From the NCBI RefSeq assembly GCF_011065935.2, contig NZ_JAAMNH020000001.1, positions 5,043,001 to 5,107,000 on the forward strand: a stretch of 64,000 nucleotides of DNA, given 5' to 3'. Positions 60,363 to 64,000 of the stretch are shown here, in pieces. The stretch comes from Clostridium estertheticum (lineage in GTDB: Bacteria > Bacillota > Clostridia > Clostridiales > Clostridiaceae). How positions within the stretch are numbered: the first letter of the stretch is position 1; each line of letters starts with the position of its first letter. Made by a program: the position numbers and the translations under genes. The notes under the pieces are model-generated. The model was not told the origin of the DNA. It worked only from the letters and a program-made list of their open reading frames with translations, and searched no databases.

Positions 60363-60434
60363 AAAAACTGTAGTGTATAACTACAGTCTAGGTAGTTAAA
60401 GTAGTTAGAACTAACTACAGTTAACTACCTATAT
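60362..60434. terminator. Tandem hairpins between convergent genes
   Basis: ACTGTAG/CTACAGT then AGGTAGTTAA/TTAACTACCT with a nested TAGTTAG/CTAACTA. Serves the plus hydrolase gene and the minus trxB-like gene. Confidence 0.7.
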
Positions 60435-61298
60435 TTATTTCTTAAGCAAATCCAAATAAGCAACTGCACCTAATGCAGCTACCAGGCCTTCACCTGCTGA
60501 CTTCATATACTGATATGGCTTTCCTGTACAGTCTCCTGCAGCATAGCAGCCTTCTATGTTTGTTTGCATATTTCTATCTACTTTTATATGACCTTCCTCT
60601 ATGTCTAGCCCTGGAACCAATTGGCCTGGTGATAAACTATCTCTTAGCATGAAAATCCCATCTGTAATTATTTCACCATGATCTAAAATAAGCTTAGTGA
60701 CTCTATCAACACCTACTATTTCTACAGGTTTATGACTTATTATATCTACATTAGGGTTTAGTTTATATTCCCCTCTATACATAGGAATAAAATATGTTTT
60801 GCCACACAATTCACTGACAAAATTAGTTTCTTCTTCACTTTCTTTGTTATAGCCTACTACAACAACTGTTTTCCCTTTGTATAATGGAGCATCACAGGTA
60901 GCGCAGTAGCCTACTCCTTTTCCTAATAACTTTTCTTCGCCTTTTAATGGCTTAGTGTATTCTATGCCTGTGGCTATAATTAATGCTTTGGCCTCATATA
61001 TTTTATCATTTACCATTAGTGCAAAGTAATCACCCATAGCGTAAACATTATTTATTCTCTCATTTACAATACCTATGCCCATGGCTTCAATATGTGCTGC
61101 AAAATGGTTTTTAAGCTCTTTTCCGGTAAGATTATAAAACCCTAAAAAATTATTTACTTTTGGTGCTTTTACTAATTTAGGACTTAATTCCTTACTACCG
61201 AAAAGTATTATGTTTTTATTTCTAATTTTAGCATTAATAGCTGCTTCAAGCCCAGCTGGTCCCGTTCCAATTATAGCTATATCATATCTTTCTCCCAT
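60435..61298 (-). CDS. Thioredoxin reductase-like flavoprotein (FFTR/DTR type)
   Basis: 287 residues from ATG 61298 (GAGGAGG 6 nt upstream). FAD motif IAIIGTGPAGLEAAINAK, redox pair in GYCATCDAPLYKG (CATC), and the C-terminal FAD motif GCYAAGDCTGKPYQYM. In the NADPH domain the canonical GGGDSA-EEA is replaced by VVVVGYNKESEEETNF, and the HRR element is missing, so NADPH binding is doubtful. This matches ferredoxin-dependent or deeply rooted thioredoxin reductases known from clostridia. Encoded behind trxA in the same direction; partner thioredoxin assumed to be TrxA. Confidence 0.85.
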   Translation of the reverse strand: MGERYDIAIIGTGPAGLEAAINAKIRNKNIILFGSKELSPKLVKAPKVNNFLGFYNLTGKELKNHFAAHIEAMGIGIVNERINNVYAMGDYFALMVNDKIYEAKALIIATGIEYTKPLKGEEKLLGKGVGYCATCDAPLYKGKTVVVVGYNKESEEETNFVSELCGKTYFIPMYRGEYKLNPNVDIISHKPVEIVGVDRVTKLILDHGEIITDGIFMLRDSLSPGQLVPGLDIEEGHIKVDRNMQTNIEGCYAAGDCTGKPYQYMKSAGEGLVAALGAVAYLDLLKK

Positions 61299-61333
61299 TA
61301 TTTTCCTCCTCATAAGGTCTGTAATCCATAAAA

Positions 61334-61379
61334 TGGAGATATTTATTTAAATTATAAAAATTTAAATAACCTATCTCCA
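61334..61379 (-). terminator. Hairpin between trxA and the reductase gene
   Basis: TGGAGAT/ATCTCCA with an inner ATTTAAAT pairing; followed on the minus strand by TTTTAT. May terminate part of the trxA transcripts. Confidence 0.6.
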
Positions 61380-61397
61380 AAATATTCCTATATAATT

Positions 61398-61715
61398 TTA
61401 TAAGTGTCTTTCAATTATTTTCTTTATGTCCGCTTTAGGTCTAAATCCTACCATAGTATCTTTAACTGTATCTTTACTAAATACCATAACCGTTGGAATA
61501 CTTGCAATTCTATACTTGGATGAGATCATAGGGTTTTCATCTACGTTAACTTTTGCAAATTTAACTTCTTTTCCCATTTCTTTTGCTAATTCTTCAATTA
61601 CTGGACTTAACATTCTACAAGGTCCACACCAAGGTGCCCAAAAATCAACTACAACTATATTTTCTGAATTCCCAATTTCCTCATCAAAATTCTTATCATT
61701 AACTTCTTTAATCAT
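61398..61715 (-). CDS. trxA: Thioredoxin
   Basis: 105 residues with the active site WAPWCGPCRM and the cis-proline region ASIPTVMVF. It reduces protein disulfides and is recycled by the reductase encoded downstream, possibly with ferredoxin as electron source. ATG 61715 with GGAGG upstream. Confidence 0.97.
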   Translation of the reverse strand: MIKEVNDKNFDEEIGNSENIVVVDFWAPWCGPCRMLSPVIEELAKEMGKEVKFAKVNVDENPMISSKYRIASIPTVMVFSKDTVKDTMVGFRPKADIKKIIERHL

Positions 61716-61913
61716 ATTATTACCTCCAGTTGTTATACCCCGTTAGGGTATATTCTATAATATTATTGTATACCTTATTATGTGACTAGTCAATAATATT
61801 TTAATTTATTTGTTAAAATTAGGTTTTTACTTAACTATCAAACTTAATTATTCAAGTTGAAACTATTGCATATTTCAGAATTAGTATGCCCAAACTAAAA
61901 TACAAAAATGTCT

Positions 61914-63161
61914 CTAACTACTTAATATATTTTTCACTATAGTGTTATTATATTGTGAATCCGGAAATTGTTTTATTAATTTTTCTGCATAACCCTTTGC
62001 TTTCGCTATATCTATATCTTTATTTATAACAATTAAATTATATAAAATTTCCTGAGTGTAACTTCCCTTGGGAAATTGTTTTAAACAAAGTTCATAGTAT
62101 ACAACCGCATTTTGAAAATCAGAACCAGATTTGTAACTAAGAGCTAACATATAAATTATATGTTCATTTAAATAATTATCTTTAGAATATGGTAATGCAA
62201 ATAAAAAACATTTTTCAGCTTCAATGAACTTTTTATCTTCCATATACTTTAGGCCACTTTCATAAAAATAAACTATTCCATCACTCTTAATAAGTTCTTG
62301 GGCTTTTACCATAAGTAATTTATCATTCATTTCCACATCAGCATTCTTCCACTGATTAACATACTCAACAATTTGCTCCATATTCTTAGTCTTTATAGCC
62401 TCTGCAAATTTTTCTTGTGGGAATTGCAGCTTTTCTTTGGGTTTATTTACTATAGGTTTATTTGCTATAGTTTTTTCTTCACTAACGCTTTTACTTTCCT
62501 TGACTAACTGAGTATTTTCTTCAACCTTTTTTATGCCCATTATTGAAGGATTTCTTAGCTTATACATATATGCCTTGCTTAGTAACAGCACAGAAATAGC
62601 TAAAACTATACTAGCAGTTACTATAGTTATCTTTTTATAATTTATTTGTCGTTTTAAGTTACCATATTCTATTAGGGTTTTTTTATTCATAATAGCTGCA
62701 GTATTTTTTTTATCTGTTTTTAAAACATCCATTATGTAAGGTAGCGCTTTATCATATTCCCCTTGCTTAATATAACAAAGGCTAACAAGATTATTAACAT
62801 TTATAAAATTAAAGTGGCTGTTTTCACATTGCTTAAGAATTTCTAGAGCACCAGATATATTAAAACGCTTTATTAAATCCAAGGCATCAACATACAATTG
62901 TAATTTTTCCTTATCCCTTGTACTATCTTTTAGATATTTTTTTGATACTTTATCATTATTTCTTTTATAATTTATATTCCACATTTTTTTAGCACTTTCT
63001 AAGTCACCTTTTAAATAATATAAAATGCCCTTCAAATTTAAAGCTGCAGCATTTGTAATATTTAGAGCAATGCTTTTTTCACAAAGAGATAATGCTTTGT
63101 CTATATATCCATCATTATATTTATTCATTGCTTTTACATACAATTTTCCTGATTTATCCAT
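61914..63161 (-). CDS. TPR-repeat membrane protein
   Basis: 415 residues. The N-terminal 170 residues contain TPR units (MNKYNDGYIDKALSLCEKSI then LNLKGILYYLKGDLESAKKM, and LCYIKQGEYDKALPYIMDVL). One membrane helix lies at about 180-195 (ITIVTASIVLAISVLLLSKA), then a Lys/Glu-rich linker and a second TPR domain (FIEAEKCFLFALPYSKD, ALSYKSGSDFQNAVVYYELC) outside. Probably a scaffold joining cytoplasmic and outer partners. No partner genes recognised nearby. Confidence 0.75.
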   Translation of the reverse strand: MDKSGKLYVKAMNKYNDGYIDKALSLCEKSIALNITNAAALNLKGILYYLKGDLESAKKMWNINYKRNNDKVSKKYLKDSTRDKEKLQLYVDALDLIKRFNISGALEILKQCENSHFNFINVNNLVSLCYIKQGEYDKALPYIMDVLKTDKKNTAAIMNKKTLIEYGNLKRQINYKKITIVTASIVLAISVLLLSKAYMYKLRNPSIMGIKKVEENTQLVKESKSVSEEKTIANKPIVNKPKEKLQFPQEKFAEAIKTKNMEQIVEYVNQWKNADVEMNDKLLMVKAQELIKSDGIVYFYESGLKYMEDKKFIEAEKCFLFALPYSKDNYLNEHIIYMLALSYKSGSDFQNAVVYYELCLKQFPKGSYTQEILYNLIVINKDIDIAKAKGYAEKLIKQFPDSQYNNTIVKNILSS

Positions 63162-63344
63162 AGTTTCACCTTTATTTCACATATTTATGAGTGATTTTAT
63201 TATATCATATGAAAAAGGAGAAAAGTATATATTACTACAGCTTCTTATATAGTGTATGAATCCGAGGATAGTTATAAATATTGAAAATGAATTTTATTTG
63301 CCATTACATTTAGTTCATTATTCATAACAATGAACCGATATTAT

Positions 63345-63375
63345 AAAAACCCATATCAGATTGATATGGGTTTAT
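63345..63375 (-). terminator. Terminator
   Basis: AAACCCATATCA/TGATATGGGTTT stem (63347-63373) followed on the minus strand by TTTTTATAAT. It ends the transcript of the DUF4652 gene. Confidence 0.85.
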
Positions 63376-63501
63376 TGTGACTACATATATGAACATTGTG
63401 AAGAATCATAATTTAGAATCAATCGTACATAATAAAAACACCGTAAAATTCAATTTTCAGAATAATAGGGTATTTTTATAAATAATTCATTTATAACTTT
63501 T

Positions 63502-63608
63502 CTATTTTTGTTGCATATATAAGGTATTAGGATAAAATCCAAGCTTCTTATAAAAACATATCGTTGATTCATTCTCCTGGGACACAGTTACTCCACTTTG
63601 AATCTTAT
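63502..63608 (-). pseudogene. GNAT acetyltransferase 3' remnant
   Basis: About 35 codons without start: KIQSGVTVSQENESTICFYK then KLGFYPNTLYMQQK and stop TAG. This is the typical last beta-alpha segment of GNAT enzymes (V-x-x-x-N-x-x-x-x-x-FYKKLGF). It lies directly behind the stop of the DUF4652 gene; the rest of the GNAT gene is missing. Confidence 0.6.
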
Positions 63609-63616
63609 TTTAAACT

Positions 63617-64000
63617 TTATTTTTTCCCGTCACTTATAATTTGAATATCCGAGGATTTGTCTAATTGTGACAACGTCATCTTACCAGAACCTTTATGATA
63701 ATCATTATAGGTATCATCATCATAGATTAATAATTGAAATATTAAATCCTTCCCAACTACTTTAAAATCCACTATTTGCTGTTTTTTATCTTTTCTCTGG
63801 TATAAGGTAGAAAGTTCAGCAGTATTAACATTTAAACTATACACCTCTGAACCATACTCTATGGTACCATATCCATAACCAGCCACAATTATTAAATGCT
63901 CATTGTCCCACCATTCTATATTTCTTGGTGTGAATTGCCTTTCATTATTAACAACTTCATACTTTACTATTTCATTGGTACTTAAATTTTTAATATAAAT
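63617..64000 (-). CDS. DUF4652-like protein, 5' end beyond window
   Basis: 128 codons are visible, open to the right edge. The segment FTPRNIEWWDNEHLIIVAGY then GYGTIEYGSEVYSLNVNTAE and FKVVGKDLIFQLLIYDDDTY resembles DUF4652, a beta-propeller-like secreted or lipoprotein domain in clostridia. The N-terminus, with any signal peptide, is outside the window. Confidence 0.7.
   Translation of the reverse strand: MYIKNLSTNEIVKYEVVNNERQFTPRNIEWWDNEHLIIVAGYGYGTIEYGSEVYSLNVNTAELSTLYQRKDKKQQIVDFKVVGKDLIFQLLIYDDDTYNDYHKGSGKMTLSQLDKSSDIQIISDGKK

Overview
The window is strongly AT-rich and looks like a chromosome segment of a cluster-I type Clostridium. Supporting evidence: a glmS ribozyme in front of glmS, a phosphotransbutyrylase/butyrate kinase cluster, a four-subunit 2-ketoacid:ferredoxin oxidoreductase, a SleB/CwlJ spore-type cell wall hydrolase under a c-di-AMP (ydaO) riboswitch, a clostridial thioredoxin reductase with a degenerate NADPH site, and Shine-Dalgarno led genes packed mostly on the minus strand. 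Species is not determinable from the sequence alone.

Layout. (1) 1-1300: the 5' part of a KAP-like P-loop NTPase gene preceded by a short transcription unit (extended -10 promoter, terminator) in which the T-arm/3' acceptor half of a tRNA lies UPSTREAM of the D-arm/5' half, i.e. a circularly permuted tRNA-like RNA. (2) 2060-11773: a one-direction run of small single-gene units (HD hydrolase, SUKH-like, RibD-type reductase broken by a 7-bp duplication, membrane protein, GNAT, decayed gene, HIT, two Nudix, nucleotidyltransferase, MerR-methyltransferase fusion, sugar isomerase, pyrophosphatase-like, adenosine deaminase-like). Several units carry a related, partly palindromic repeat immediately 3' of the stop codon, so the region behaves like a gene-cassette array, although no integrase is present. 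(3) 12046-14244: small hypothetical genes, a DUF4160-DUF2442 pair and a short peptide gene. (4) 14370-36631: plasmid- or phage-plasmid-like DNA: parM-parR with an inverted-repeat centromere candidate, an Mrr-type endonuclease with a partner, many orphan genes, XRE regulators, a four-helix-bundle protein, a RecD-like helicase, a winged-helix protein and a TOPRIM/primase-like protein, a nuclease-like protein, and a membrane-anchored coiled-coil protein with a T5orf172 (GIY-YIG-like) domain. (5) 36640-37950: a gene-free block with inverted and tandem repeats, DnaA-box-like sites and a strongly G-poor strand, resembling a replication origin or the border of the integrated element.

(6) 38075-64000: ordinary chromosome. 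glmS and glmM (UDP-GlcNAc supply), an MFS exporter, a DUF2089/SHOCT-like regulator operon, a yhbD-bactofilin operon, PadR-DUF2812, the vor operon (four subunits), a MinD-like ATPase, buk-ptb-buk, a COG2509 flavoprotein, cdaR and cdaA (c-di-AMP synthesis), a riboswitch-controlled cortex-hydrolase-like gene, trxA and a TrxB-like flavoprotein, a TPR protein and a partial DUF4652 gene. Vor + Ptb + Buk together would oxidise branched-chain 2-ketoacids to acyl-CoA, then acyl-phosphate, then acid plus ATP. CdaA makes c-di-AMP, and a c-di-AMP riboswitch lies about 1.3 kb from cdaA in front of the hydrolase.
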